Assembly (NCBI RefSeq): GCF_023716925.1 | Contig: NZ_JAMQQG010000284.1 | Location: 1-54,061, forward strand | Direction of reading: 5' to 3' | DNA from: Frankia sp. R82 | Lineage (GTDB): Bacteria; Actinomycetota; Actinomycetes; Frankiales; Frankiaceae | DNA: 54,061 nt | In this document: positions 9,367-24,611 of the stretch, in pieces | Layout: every line of letters begins with the position of its first letter | How positions within the stretch are numbered: the first letter of the stretch is position 1 | Program-made: the position numbers and the translations under genes | Notes under the pieces: model-generated | The model's input: only the letters and a program-made list of their open reading frames with translations | What the model was told of the DNA's origin: nothing | Database searches by the model: none

Positions 9367-9673
9367 GAAACCCCTCCCGGCGGAACGGCCACGCGGGTAC
9401 GACCACCATGGCCGATCCACATTGCCGCGCCGCAATACCGCGTCAGCCCTGACGCGACAGAACCGATATCCGCCCATGGGCCCACACCGGGCAGCACCCT
9501 GCTGACAGACGCACGACGACGCGATAATGTTGCGCCGCCCCCACAGGACTACCGTTACGTCAGCGTTCCCCAAGAACACTGCGTGTACAGATTATGCGTA
9601 GTCACCGAATAGCCCTCGGCCGGGTGGTGCCGCCACGTCATCCTGACAGCGACGTGAGGGTTGACAGCGGCAC
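9367..9673. other. Intergenic region upstream of the cslA operon
   Basis: About 300 bases between the 3' end of the TauE gene and the start of the membrane-protein gene that heads the cslA-glxA-GH6 operon. The promoter of that operon should lie here on the minus strand. A TAATCT -10-like hexamer near 9590 is present but no good -35 goes with it. No small gene was recognised. Confidence 0.4.
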
Positions 9674-10708
<1,035 letters not shown>

Positions 10709-10847
10709 GGGCGAGGCTCCGCGGAACGCGGCGAGATCCGTCGGGGACGGGATGGGGACAAGGACGCGGGGCAGGCGGACAGGAGTGGGGCGGTCCGCGG
10801 GCTGCGACCCGCGGACGCGCCGAACGATCGTCGTCGAGCTGGCCCGG

Positions 10848-11303
10848 TTACAGGTCGAACTCCTCGGGGTTGATGCCGACGGCGAAGCAGGCCTCCCGCA
10901 CGACGGCCTGCTCACTCTTGTCGAACGAGCCGTCCGCACCGCCGATGACGATGCCGATCTGGATGACCGCCCGGGCCTCGGCCGGCTTCTTCTTGGTTTT
11001 GCCGATGTCCTGCAGTACCGACACCTTGCCGAACTCGAAGTCGGCCTGCAGCTTGGTGACGTAGTCGTTGAACCGGCGTTGCAGGTCGTCCGCCGGGAAG
11101 TTGTTCAGCACGTCGTTGGAGATGATCAGGGACGCGACGCGCTGACGCTCGGCCGGATCGATGGTGCCGTCGGCTGCGGCGACCAACGCGCAGATCGCCA
11201 TGCTCGCGTCCCGGAAGGCGCCGCTTTTCAGGTCGTTCTTCTTCGCGGTCAGCTGGCCCTGCATCGTTTGGGCCGACTGGCGAAGCTGGTTCCAGATGGG
11301 CAC
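10848..11303 (-). CDS. TerB-like tellurite-resistance/stress protein
   Basis: A 151-residue cytosolic all-helical protein, the usual TerB length. The GTG start at 11303 is preceded by GGGAG at five bases. Two acidic repeats typical of TerB are visible, AADGTIDPAE and GGADGSFDKSE, which form the paired metal-binding half-sites of the family, with FGKVSVLQDIG between. No terC, terD or terZ partner is in the window, so it stands alone between the permease and the PLC-like gene. Family members are linked to tellurite and general stress responses and to Ca2+-type metal binding; the precise role here is unknown. Confidence 0.85.
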   Translation of the reverse strand: MPIWNQLRQSAQTMQGQLTAKKNDLKSGAFRDASMAICALVAAADGTIDPAERQRVASLIISNDVLNNFPADDLQRRFNDYVTKLQADFEFGKVSVLQDIGKTKKKPAEARAVIQIGIVIGGADGSFDKSEQAVVREACFAVGINPEEFDL

Positions 11304-11465
11304 CTCGGCTCCCTTGCACGAGTATTTCCGGACAGCGGGCGTCCGAAAGGCTGGGTCGTCGGCATCGGACCGGCGACAGACGGCTTCAGCAGGGTGAACG
11401 CACGATCGGCCGGCCACGATCCCACCGAGGTCCGACCACCCCGGGCCGGTCGCGGTGTGGCCGGT

Positions 11466-13757
11466 TCACCGGCCGGTGCCGAACCCGGCATGGGTGGACA
11501 GGCCGTTGAGGCGATCGACGGCGGCCTGGGCCGACCCGATCGTCGAGAAATCGACGGCAATGTAGGTCGGGGCCCGGTCCTGCTCGGTGCGGCAGCGCTG
11601 GGCCCGTTTCCACAGTGCGTCCGCGGCGTTGGCGGTCAGCGCCGCGTGCCGGCTCGGCGCCGCCGCAGTGATCCAGTTGTTCATCAGCAGCAGATCCGCC
11701 CCGGCGGTACCGCGATTGCGCGGGCAGCCGACCAGGTCGGCGGGCTGCTTCGCATCGAACGGAGTGTCGGTCGCGTACCGGTAGAAGCCGCGCAGGAACG
11801 TGCCGGGCAGGTCCTGTTGCTCGGTGAACACGACGAGTCGACGACCGGAGTCGACCATCGTGCCCAGCGTGGGCCAGCGACCGTGCGGATCCTCCGGTGG
11901 CGTGGCGACCATCGCGGTGAGCCCGGCCGTGGCCACCGCCCCCGCGATCTCGCTGGCCGGTACCTCGTCGTCCTGGATGATCAGCGTGACCACCTCGGTC
12001 GGGTTACGGGTCATCCAGCCGCGGACCTGGCCCAGCGCCGCGGCGAAGTCCAGCGCGCCGAGCTGACACACGTCGTGGCACAGCCACACACCGGGCCGCT
12101 GCGAGACCGCCCCGCGGGTCAGCGGTTCCAGGGCAGCCCGGGTCGTCGGTGGCAGGGTCGCCAGGTAGGTGGCGACCTGCTCGGCGGGCGTCCAGTGGTG
12201 CACGTCCACCAGCAGGGTGCGCACCCCGAGATCCAGCTGGTGAACCAGGGTCGGGTCCTGGGACGGGCCGAGGAAGCGGTCCTCACTGTTGGCCATCGCG
12301 TTGTGGGTGGCCAGGTAGGTGACCTGATCGTAGCGCCGGTCACACAGCGACGGGCTGGACTCGCACAGCCGGCGGGACTCCGCCGCGGCGCCCGGGAAGG
12401 CCGTCCAGGTCACGCTCACCATCACCGGCACGGCGAGGGCCAGTGCGGTGGCAAGGCGCCGACGTCGCCCGGTCGCGCTCCAGCGGGCCGACAGCGACAC
12501 CAGCAGCGACAGACCGCCGACGACCAGGCCCGCCACCAGCGTCCAGCCGACGACCCGCAGGTAGTCGCTCTCCACGGTCCGGTAGGCCTGCCGGGAGAAG
12601 TCGACGAGGACGGCGCTGGCCCCCGCGGGCAGCGGCGAGTGTGGCCCGGCGAGCGGTCGCAGCGGATTGGGCAGCGCGAGACGCAGTGCGACGCCGGCCC
12701 CGAGCAGACCCACCCCGGCGGCGACCACCGCTCCGGCGCCGGCGCGCGCCCGGGAGACGCCCTGACGCCCGGCGAGCACGACGATGCCGACCAGGGCCGC
12801 GACCACCAGCAGCACCAGGCCGACCGACAGCCACACCAGCAGATGGGTGAGGTCGTGCAGCCGGTCGATCGCGGTGATCGCCGGCTGGTCGCGCAGGTCC
12901 GACAGGCGCACGCCGAGGTCGAGAGTCGACCCGTGCAGCGCCTGGCGCAGCCGCGCGGTGGCCTGCTCGTCCCCCTGGAACAGCTGCGGGCCGAGCAGGG
13001 CGAGCGCGCCGGCGACGTCGCCGGCGCGCAGCAGTGCCCGCAGCTGCGGTTCGAGGCGGATGCGGGTGTCGCGGTCGACCCGGTCGAGCACGAGCGGCAG
13101 GACCCGGTCGGTGTCCTGAGCGGTCAGCTCGATCGCGGGCAGCGAGGTCGGGGGGCGTCCGGCGGCGACGTCGTTGATCGCGGCGAGCACGTCCTGAGTG
13201 AAGGCGGCCACGGACGTGACCCGGTAGGTGGTGCCGGAGCCGAGCTCACCGGCGATGTACCGGTTGGCCAGACCCGAGACGTTGTCGAAGATCGGGGCCA
13301 GGTCGACGGCGAGTTCGATGTCGTCCGCGTTGCCGCGCAGGTAATCGACGACCCGGGTGATCTGCTCGTCGGTCATCGCCTCGACGGTGGCCGGCGGCAG
13401 CACCGTGCGCAGGTTCGCGGTGATCAGTGAGCTGTCGATCGGAAGACCGGCAAGCAGGGCGCCCACCGCCGGGTCGGGCAGCACCTCGGTGTAGAGCCGG
13501 TCGTAGGCATCCGCCCGGTTCAGCGACTGGGAGTAGAACGCCGGGTTGAGCACCGTACGGCTGGCGGTCAGGATGATCACGAGCGGCACGGAGCCCAGCA
13601 TCACCACCAGGACCAGCGCCAGGTACGCGAGCCGACCCCGGCCCGTGCGCCACCGACGCGTCACCGGCGGCCGGCCGCCACCGGACCGGCCCGGATCAGC
13701 GACCGGGCCCGCCCCACGGCGCGCTACCGGCTCGTGCTCGTCCGTCTCGCCGCCCAC
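11466..13757 (-). CDS. Membrane protein with C-terminal PI-PLC-like phosphodiesterase domain
   Basis: A 763-residue protein. After a cytosolic Arg-rich start there is a membrane helix (about 43-65), a large outer region (about 65-285) with repeated hydrophobic/acidic helices, a helix pair (about 290-345) and further membrane segments to about residue 450. The last 290 residues resemble the PLC-like TIM-barrel phosphodiesterases: ATHNAM with the first catalytic-type His, DVHHW, then WLCHDVC. Cysteines around the barrel could form disulfides outside the cell. The GTG start at 13757 has GAGG two bases away, so the start is moderately supported. The stop-to-start gap from adk is 21 bases, so both may be cotranscribed. 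Function is not known; phospholipid head-group cleavage is the family-based guess. Confidence 0.75.
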   Translation of the reverse strand: MGGETDEHEPVARRGAGPVADPGRSGGGRPPVTRRWRTGRGRLAYLALVLVVMLGSVPLVIILTASRTVLNPAFYSQSLNRADAYDRLYTEVLPDPAVGALLAGLPIDSSLITANLRTVLPPATVEAMTDEQITRVVDYLRGNADDIELAVDLAPIFDNVSGLANRYIAGELGSGTTYRVTSVAAFTQDVLAAINDVAAGRPPTSLPAIELTAQDTDRVLPLVLDRVDRDTRIRLEPQLRALLRAGDVAGALALLGPQLFQGDEQATARLRQALHGSTLDLGVRLSDLRDQPAITAIDRLHDLTHLLVWLSVGLVLLVVAALVGIVVLAGRQGVSRARAGAGAVVAAGVGLLGAGVALRLALPNPLRPLAGPHSPLPAGASAVLVDFSRQAYRTVESDYLRVVGWTLVAGLVVGGLSLLVSLSARWSATGRRRRLATALALAVPVMVSVTWTAFPGAAAESRRLCESSPSLCDRRYDQVTYLATHNAMANSEDRFLGPSQDPTLVHQLDLGVRTLLVDVHHWTPAEQVATYLATLPPTTRAALEPLTRGAVSQRPGVWLCHDVCQLGALDFAAALGQVRGWMTRNPTEVVTLIIQDDEVPASEIAGAVATAGLTAMVATPPEDPHGRWPTLGTMVDSGRRLVVFTEQQDLPGTFLRGFYRYATDTPFDAKQPADLVGCPRNRGTAGADLLLMNNWITAAAPSRHAALTANAADALWKRAQRCRTEQDRAPTYIAVDFSTIGSAQAAVDRLNGLSTHAGFGTGR

Positions 13758-13778
13758 CGCCTCGAAGATATCGCGCGA

Positions 13779-14375
13779 TCAGCTGCCCAGGTGAAGCTGC
13801 GGATGGGCGATCGCGGCCAGGGTCTGTCCGATCCGGGCGGCCACCTCGTCGGGGTCGCCCGCGCCCTCGATGGTGTGCAGCAGGCCGGCCTGCTGGTAGT
13901 AGCGGCGCAGCGGGGCGGTCTCCGCGGCGAAGACCGCCATGCGACGCCGTGCGGTGTCCTCGGCGTCGTCCAGACGGTCCTCGGTGTGGGCCCGACGACG
14001 GATGCGGGCCAGCACCTCGTCCACGTCCACGTCGAGGTCGATGACGGCGTCCAGCGGGCCGCAGCTCGCCGCGAGCATCCGGTCCAGTGCCTCCGCCTGC
14101 GGGTAGGTGCGCGGGAAGCCGTCGAACAGAAACCCCTCGGCGCAGTCGACACCGGCGGCGAGCCGGTCGGCGACCATGTCCAGCACGATCTCGTCGGGGA
14201 CGAGCTCACCGGCTCGCACGTACCGCTCGGCCCGCTGCCCCAGGGGGGTGCCCGCGGAGATCTGCCGATCGAACAGCTGACCGGTGGAGATCGTCGGAAT
14301 GCCGTGTCGGGCGCTGATCCGCGCACCCTGCGTTCCCTTGCCGGAGCCGGGGGGACCGAGCAGCACGAGCCTCAT
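13779..14375 (-). CDS. adk: Adenylate kinase, short-LID form
   Basis: A 198-residue nucleoside monophosphate kinase catalysing ATP + AMP = 2 ADP. The P-loop GPPGSGKGTQ starts eight residues in, followed by STGQLFDRQI (AMP-binding region), FLFDGFPRTYPQA (the conserved DGFPR) and RRRAHTEDR before the LID. The LID is the short type with no zinc-ribbon insertion, unlike the long-LID enzymes of about 215 residues. I used the ATG at 14375; an ATG two codons upstream at 14381 is equally possible and no strong ribosome site decides. Actinobacteria normally carry adk beside secY in the ribosomal-protein cluster, so this copy may be a second one; that cannot be checked here. Confidence 0.9.
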   Translation of the reverse strand: MRLVLLGPPGSGKGTQGARISARHGIPTISTGQLFDRQISAGTPLGQRAERYVRAGELVPDEIVLDMVADRLAAGVDCAEGFLFDGFPRTYPQAEALDRMLAASCGPLDAVIDLDVDVDEVLARIRRRAHTEDRLDDAEDTARRRMAVFAAETAPLRRYYQQAGLLHTIEGAGDPDEVAARIGQTLAAIAHPQLHLGS

Positions 14376-14580
14376 GCCCATGGACGGTACCGCCACCAGC
14401 GCCGATGCCCAGCGCTGATACCGGCCAATCGCGACAGATGCGGCGGGGAGCAAGCCACATCACACCCGTTTGTCACGGGACGCGCGATCGTGGCTCACTC
14501 CCCGGCCAGGCTCTGACCGCCCGGCGCCGCATCCGCCGCACGCGGTCCGGTCCGGACCCGTCCTGCTCTGCCTGGCTCTG

Positions 14581-14660
14581 CGGCGAGTGCGGGTGATCAG
14601 CGGCGGGTGCGGGTGATCAGCGGCGGGTGGGGGTGATCAGCGGCGGGTGGGGGTGATCGG
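14581..14660 (+). repeat. Four 20-bp tandem repeats across the gltD stop codon
   Basis: Units at 14581-14600, 14601-14620, 14621-14640 and 14641-14660 have the consensus cggcgggtgsgggtgatcag with one to two changes each. On the minus strand the unit includes TGATCA, so each carries a stop codon. The gltD stop (14637-14639) is in the third unit, and two more units lie downstream of it. Confidence 0.95.
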
Positions 14661-16079
14661 GTCGGGCAGGTCGGTGCCGCCCATGAGCCGCCGGTCGACC
14701 GCCGCGGCCGCGGAACGTCCCTCGGAGATCGCCCAGACGATCAGTGACTGGCCACGGCCCATGTCGCCGGCGACGAACACGCCGGGCACCGAGGTCTCCC
14801 AACCCGCGTTGCGGGCCACGTTGCCCCGGGCGTCGAGCTCGACGCCGAGCTCCGCCAGCAGGCCGGTGCGCTGCGGGCCGGTGAAGCCCATCGCCAGCAG
14901 CACCAGCTCGCACGGCAGCTCGACGTCGGTGCCCTCGACCTTCTCGAACCGTCCCGAGGTGAAGCGCACCTCGTGCATCCGCAGCGCCCGCACGTTGCCC
15001 GCGTCATCGCCGAGGAAGCGTTCGGTGGACACGGCGAACACCCGCTCGCCACCCTCCTCGTGCGCGCTGGACACCCGGTAGAGGATCGGGAAGGACGGCC
15101 ACGGGTTCGCCGGTGCGCGCAGCTCCGGCGGTCGCGGCATGATCTCCAGCTGGTGGACGGAGGCCGCGCCCTGGCGGTGCGAGGTGCCCAGGCAGTCGGC
15201 GCCGGTGTCCCCGCCGCCGATGATGACCACCCGCTTGCCCGCCGCCGTGATCGGCGGTTCGGCCAGGTCACCGGAGACAACCCGGTTCGCCGGCTCCAGG
15301 AACTCCATCGCCAGGTGGATCCCACCGAGCTCCCGGCCGGGAACGGGCAGGTCCCGGCCGATCGTCGACCCACCGGCGAGGATCACCGCCTCGTAGGACG
15401 AGCGCAGTTCGGCAGCCGAGATGTCCACCCCGACATCACACGAGGTGACGAACGAGGTGCCCTCGGCCTCCATCTGGGCAAGGCGGCGGTCCAGGACCGC
15501 CTTCTCCATCTTGAACTCGGGGATGCCGTAACGCAGCAGGCCGCCGACGCGGTCGGCCCGCTCGTAGACGACGACGTCATGCCCCGCCCGGGTGAGCTGC
15601 TGGGCGGCGGCGAGCCCGGCGGGCCCGGAGCCGACGACGGCGACCCGGCGCCCGGTGCGCACCGACGGCGGCACCGGGACGACGGTCCCGTCCGCCCAGG
15701 CCCGGTCGATGATGCTGACCTCGACCTGCTTGATCGTCACCGGATCATCGCCGATGCCCAGCACACAGGCCGCCTCACAGGGCGCCGGGCAGAGCCGACC
15801 GGTGAACTCGGGGAAGTTGTTCGTCGCGTGCAGCCGCTCGATCGCGTCCGGCCAGTCGCCGCGGCGGGCCAGGTCGTTCCACTCGGGGATGATGTTCCCC
15901 AGGGGGCAGCCGTTGTGACAGAACGGGATACCGCAGTCCATACAGCGGCCCGCCTGCGCGCGCAGGTCCTCCTCCGGAAACGGCTGGTAGACCTCTCGCC
16001 AGTCCTGGATGCGCAGGTCGACCGGGCGACGGGTCGGCAGCTCCCGGTGGTGCTTGAGAAAGCCGGTCGGGTCGGCCAT
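14637..16079 (-). CDS. gltD: Glutamate synthase small (beta) subunit
   Basis: A 480-residue flavoprotein that passes electrons from NADPH to the large subunit for glutamate synthesis from 2-oxoglutarate and glutamine. The N-terminal iron-sulfur region shows C46, C49, C54, C58 (CMDCGIPFCHNGC) and C97, C101, C105 (CPAPCEAAC). The FAD motif is VAVVGSGPAGLAAAQ, the NADPH motif VVIIGGGDTGADCLG, and the C-terminal FAD motif GVFVAGDMGRGQS. The ATG at 16079 is preceded by AGGAG at four bases. It follows gltB by 56 bases in one operon. Its last codons lie in a 20-bp tandem repeat that also continues past the stop. Confidence 0.97.
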   Translation of the reverse strand: MADPTGFLKHHRELPTRRPVDLRIQDWREVYQPFPEEDLRAQAGRCMDCGIPFCHNGCPLGNIIPEWNDLARRGDWPDAIERLHATNNFPEFTGRLCPAPCEAACVLGIGDDPVTIKQVEVSIIDRAWADGTVVPVPPSVRTGRRVAVVGSGPAGLAAAQQLTRAGHDVVVYERADRVGGLLRYGIPEFKMEKAVLDRRLAQMEAEGTSFVTSCDVGVDISAAELRSSYEAVILAGGSTIGRDLPVPGRELGGIHLAMEFLEPANRVVSGDLAEPPITAAGKRVVIIGGGDTGADCLGTSHRQGAASVHQLEIMPRPPELRAPANPWPSFPILYRVSSAHEEGGERVFAVSTERFLGDDAGNVRALRMHEVRFTSGRFEKVEGTDVELPCELVLLAMGFTGPQRTGLLAELGVELDARGNVARNAGWETSVPGVFVAGDMGRGQSLIVWAISEGRSAAAAVDRRLMGGTDLPDPITPTRR

Positions 16080-16135
16080 GTCACTCCTGTCCGGTCGTGC
16101 GGGAATGGGACGGGCAGAGCTGGCGGTGGTGGCGG

Positions 16136-20755
<4,620 letters not shown>

Positions 20756-21029
20756 CCGGCGAAGTCCCGTCCGTCTTCAGGGGCTGAAGGTGAGGCGGAC
20801 GACGCTGTCCGAAGGTGAACCACGGCACGACGGCGCTGGCCCAGCGACCCGTGTGTCTGCTCTCGAGTGTGCCATGCGCCGAGCCGACACGCCTTGATCA
20901 TATATGTCCGGCAGGTCACAGCCGTATAACGTCACACAACCTGACACGGGCCGCGTATCTGGCGGTAGTGGATGGCCATCTTTCGGACATCTGGCACGAT
21001 CCAGCTCCGGCCGAGCGGGGTCCGCAGGT

Positions 21030-22115
21030 TCAGTGCGGCGGCGCCTCAGCCGGGGCCTGCCCCGCCGATTCTCCCCTGCCCGGCGCCGGGCGGCCAGCCT
21101 GCGACCCGACGTCGACGCCGTCGCCGTACCCGGCGACGAGTCCCGGCTCGAGTCTGCGCCCCGGCTCGTTCCCAGGCGCGGCACTCTCGGCCTCGGTCTT
21201 CGCCTCGGCTGTGCCCTCGGGCTCGGCCCCGGCCTCGCTCGTGGCGTCGGCGTAGGCATCGGCGCCGCGGCGGGCTCGGTCGCGTACCAGGCCCAGCTCG
21301 CGCTGCTCCTCAGGTGACACGTCCAGGTCAACAGGTCGACGGGTGACCGCGAACGCGATGATGGCCCCGAGGCAGACCAGGGCGGACGTCCAGATGTTCA
21401 CCCGAAGCCCGAGAATCTTGTCGGCGGTGTCGATACGCAGCATCTCGATCCACAGCCGGCCGAACGTGTACAGCGCCACGTACAGGGCGAACAGCCGGCC
21501 GCGGCCGAGGCGGTGCCGTCGGTCGACGACCAGCAGGATGCCGGCGACGACCAGGTTCCACAGGAACTCGTACAGAAACGTCGGCTGATAGGTGGCGACT
21601 GCCGGGTCGATCCGGTGCGCGGGATCGATGCGCACGGCCCAGGGCAGATCGGTGGCACGCCCGTACAGTTCCTGGTTGAACCAGTTACCCCAACGGCCGA
21701 TGGCCTGCGCCAGGATGATCCCGGGCGCGGCGGCATCGGCGAACAGGGCGAGACTGACCCCCAGCCGACGCGCCGCGATCCACGCACCGAGCGCGCCGCC
21801 GGCGATCGCCCCCCAGATGCCGAGCCCGCCGTTCCAGATCTTCACCACGTCGCCGAGGTTGCCGTCGTGCCCGAAGTACGGATCAGGCGTACTGAGCACA
21901 TGGTAGATCCGGGCGCCGACAATCCCGAAGGGCACCGCCCAGAAGGCGATCTCCCCCGCGATCTCGGGATCGACCCCGCGGGCACGCAACCGCCGGCCGG
22001 TGACGACCACGGCGACCACGATTCCAATGATGATCATCAGGGCATAGGCGCGCAACGGCACCGGCCCCAGATGCACCACACCACGGGACGGACTGGGAAT
22101 AGCGGCGAACACCAC
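21030..22115 (-). CDS. lgt: Phosphatidylglycerol-prolipoprotein diacylglyceryl transferase
   Basis: A 361-residue integral membrane enzyme that adds diacylglycerol to the lipobox Cys of prolipoproteins, such as those encoded at 819-2009 and 2888-4012. The Lgt signature GRWGNWFNQELYG is intact, as are the early motif GLGIWGA and the Tyr/Arg-rich helices. About seven membrane helices end near residue 265; the remaining 95 residues are a disordered Ala/Glu/Pro-rich tail common in actinomycete Lgt. Two GTG codons in tandem open the frame at 22115. lgt lies 106 bases downstream of trpA, the conserved actinobacterial position. Confidence 0.95.
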   Translation of the reverse strand: MVFAAIPSPSRGVVHLGPVPLRAYALMIIIGIVVAVVVTGRRLRARGVDPEIAGEIAFWAVPFGIVGARIYHVLSTPDPYFGHDGNLGDVVKIWNGGLGIWGAIAGGALGAWIAARRLGVSLALFADAAAPGIILAQAIGRWGNWFNQELYGRATDLPWAVRIDPAHRIDPAVATYQPTFLYEFLWNLVVAGILLVVDRRHRLGRGRLFALYVALYTFGRLWIEMLRIDTADKILGLRVNIWTSALVCLGAIIAFAVTRRPVDLDVSPEEQRELGLVRDRARRGADAYADATSEAGAEPEGTAEAKTEAESAAPGNEPGRRLEPGLVAGYGDGVDVGSQAGRPAPGRGESAGQAPAEAPPH

Positions 22116-22221
22116 GATGGTCAGGCTATCTCGACACCCTTACCGACCCGGCGCCAGCCACGCCCGTCGCACCACCCGCCCGTTTCGTCCGCCCCGCGCG
22201 TGGATACAGGGCCCATTCGGG

Positions 22222-23133
22222 TCAGGCGGTGACGGGGACGGCGCCCTGGCCGCCGCGCACGCCCAGGGCGAGGTCGGCGGCGAGGGCTTTGATGCCGCTG
22301 AGGGCGGACTCGGGGTCGTCGCCGCGGCGCTGTGCGTCGACGAGCACGCGGACCAGCGCCGATCCGACGATGACGCCGTCGGCGAAGGTGGCGACCTGGG
22401 CCGCCTGCGCGGCGGTGCCCACGCCGAGGCCGACGGCCACCGGCAGCGAGGTGACCTCCCGGACCCGCGCGACAAGCCCCTCAGCCTGAGCGCCCACCTG
22501 AGCCCGGGCGCCGGTGACACCCATCAGTGAGGCCGCGTAGACGAAGCCGCCGCTGATGTCGGCCACCCGGCGTAGACGCTCGGGCGACGAGCTGGGCGCG
22601 ACCAGGAACACCGAATCCAGGCCATGCTCGGCGGTGGCGGCGAGCCACGGACCAGCTTCCTCCGGCGGCAGGTCCGGAGTGATCGCCCCGGCGCCGCCGG
22701 CGGCTGCGAGGTCGGCGGCGAAGGCAGCCACACCATGGCGCTCGATCGGATTCCAGTAGGTCATCACCAGCGTCGGGGCGCCGGTGTCGGCAACCGCTTC
22801 GACGGTGCGCAGCACGTCCTGGGTAGTGATCCCGCCGCGCAGGGCGGCATCGGCGGCCTCCTGGATCACCGGGCCGTCCATCGTCGGATCGGAGTAGGGC
22901 AGACCGACCTCGACAATGTCCACACCGGCAGCGACCATCGCGCGCATGGCAGCGATCGCACCGTCCACCGTGGGATAGCCGGCGGGCAGGTATCCCACCA
23001 GGGCCGCGCGCCCCTCGGCTCGAGCGGCCGTGAAACACGCGTCCAACCGGCTGTGCATGGTGCGTCCGTTCGCTTCGGGCCCGCGGGCCGGCTGTGGATG
23101 ATTCGGCCCGACCCGGCCGGGGACCGCGGACAT
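22222..23133 (-). CDS. trpA: Tryptophan synthase alpha subunit
   Basis: Converts indole-3-glycerol phosphate to indole and glyceraldehyde 3-phosphate in complex with TrpB. With the ATG at 23133, which overlaps the trpB stop (TGATG), the protein has 303 residues and catalytic residues E75 and D86 in VEVGLPYSDPTMDGP. An inner ATG (residue 26, MHSRLDACF) would give a protein closer to the usual start of TrpA; the extra 25 residues look poorly conserved. Coupling with trpB favours the outer ATG, so the true start is open. LGVGTAAQ and the phosphate-binding GSALVRV are also present. Confidence 0.95.
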   Translation of the reverse strand: MSAVPGRVGPNHPQPARGPEANGRTMHSRLDACFTAARAEGRAALVGYLPAGYPTVDGAIAAMRAMVAAGVDIVEVGLPYSDPTMDGPVIQEAADAALRGGITTQDVLRTVEAVADTGAPTLVMTYWNPIERHGVAAFAADLAAAGGAGAITPDLPPEEAGPWLAATAEHGLDSVFLVAPSSSPERLRRVADISGGFVYAASLMGVTGARAQVGAQAEGLVARVREVTSLPVAVGLGVGTAAQAAQVATFADGVIVGSALVRVLVDAQRRGDDPESALSGIKALAADLALGVRGGQGAVPVTA

Positions 23134-24470
23134 CAGCGCTGCTCGCCGACGTCAGTGGTGGTACCGGCAGTCCCTGCGGTGGCAGGCTCGTCGAGCAGGC
23201 CGAACCAGCGGGCCGCGGTGTCGACGTCCTTGTCTCCCCGACCGGAGCAGTTGACCAGCAGGGTTGCCTCCGGGCCCAGCTCGCGGGCCACCTCGATCGC
23301 GGCGGCGAAGGCGTGGGCGCTCTCGATCGCGACCAGGATGCCTTCCGTGCGGGCGACCAGAGCGAGGGCCTCCATGGCCGCGGTGTCATCGACCACCCGG
23401 TAGGTTGCCCGGCCGGTCTCGTGCAGCAGCGCGTGCTCGGGGCCGATGCCGGGGTAGTCCAGGCCGGCGGAGATGGAGTGGGAGACCTGGGTCTGGCCCC
23501 ACTCGTCCTGCAGCAGGTACGTGCGCATGCCGTGCAGCACACCTGGCGCGCCGCCGGCGATCGCTGCCGCGTGGCGGCCGGTGGCCACGCCGTCGCCGCC
23601 GGCCTCGCAGCCGATCAGCGCGACGTCGGTGTCCGGAATGAACGGATGGAAGATGCCCATCGCGTTGGAACCGCCGCCGACACAGGCGACCACCGCGTCC
23701 GGCAACCGACCGGTGCGCTCGAGAACCTGCGCCCGGGCCTCCACGCCGATCACGCGCTGGAAGTCACGTACCAGCATCGGGAACGGATGCGGGCCCATCA
23801 CCGAGCCGATGCAGTAATGGGTGTCCTCGACGGTGGCAACCCAGTCCCGCAGGGCCTCGTTGATGGCGTCCTTGAGGGTGCGGCTACCGGAGGCCACCGA
23901 GACGACCTCGGCGCCGAGCATGCGCATCCGGGCGACGTTGAGGGCCTGGCGACGGGTGTCCTCCTCGCCCATGTAGACGACGCAGTCCAGCCCGAGCAAC
24001 GCACAGGCTGTGGCGGTGGCGACCCCGTGCTGGCCGGCGCCTGTCTCGGCGATGACTCTCGACTTGCCCATCCGCTTTGTCAGCAGGGCCTGGCCGAGCA
24101 CGTTGTTGATTTTGTGGGAGCCGGTGTGGGCCAGGTCCTCCCGCTTGAGCAGGATGCGGGCACCACCGACATGGTCGGTGAGCCGGCGCGCGTCGGTGAG
24201 CGGGGTGGGCCGCCCGGCATAGGTGGCGAGCAGATCGTCGAGCTCGGCAGTGAACGCCTCGTCGATCCGGGCCTGCGCGTAGGCCTCGGTCAGCGCGTCG
24301 AGCGCGGCCATGAGCGCCTCGGGCACGAAGCGCCCGCCGAACCGGCCGAAGTGGCCCGACGCATCCGGAAACGCCTGCCAGTCGGCCGCGGCCTGCACAC
24401 CCGTGGGACGCAGCGGCGCCGCTCCCGCGGCATCGGCGGAGGGGGCTGGGGCAGCGGTTCGAATGGCCAC
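23133..24470 (-). CDS. trpB: Tryptophan synthase beta subunit
   Basis: A 445-residue PLP enzyme that condenses indole with serine. The PLP lysine is K120 in HTGSHKINN, and the phosphate loop [10 protein letters not shown] is complete. The first 30 or so residues form an Ala/Pro-rich extension upstream of the [11 protein letters not shown] start of the conserved fold. The GTG at 24470 is the first plausible start after the 141-base gap from trpC; no strong ribosome site is present, and a later start is possible. The stop overlaps the trpA start by one base. Confidence 0.96.
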   Translation of the reverse strand: MAIRTAAPAPSADAAGAAPLRPTGVQAAADWQAFPDASGHFGRFGGRFVPEALMAALDALTEAYAQARIDEAFTAELDDLLATYAGRPTPLTDARRLTDHVGGARILLKREDLAHTGSHKINNVLGQALLTKRMGKSRVIAETGAGQHGVATATACALLGLDCVVYMGEEDTRRQALNVARMRMLGAEVVSVASGSRTLKDAINEALRDWVATVEDTHYCIGSVMGPHPFPMLVRDFQRVIGVEARAQVLERTGRLPDAVVACVGGGSNAMGIFHPFIPDTDVALIGCEAGGDGVATGRHAAAIAGGAPGVLHGMRTYLLQDEWGQTQVSHSISAGLDYPGIGPEHALLHETGRATYRVVDDTAAMEALALVARTEGILVAIESAHAFAAAIEVARELGPEATLLVNCSGRGDKDVDTAARWFGLLDEPATAGTAGTTTDVGEQR

Positions 24471-24611
24471 GGTGCGACTGTATCGGGCCCCGCCGACAGA
24501 ACGCGTCCGGCCGCCGCGGCGGCCGGGTCCGACCCGACACGACGGTGTCCACCGGCGGCCGGGCGCAACATCAGTGGCCGACGCGGGAGCCGCCGCGACC
24601 GGCAGGAGACC

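Noticed and set aside
20756-21029. GlnR site upstream of gltB
   Set aside because: GTGAC motifs occur, but not with the GAAAC half at the proper spacing.
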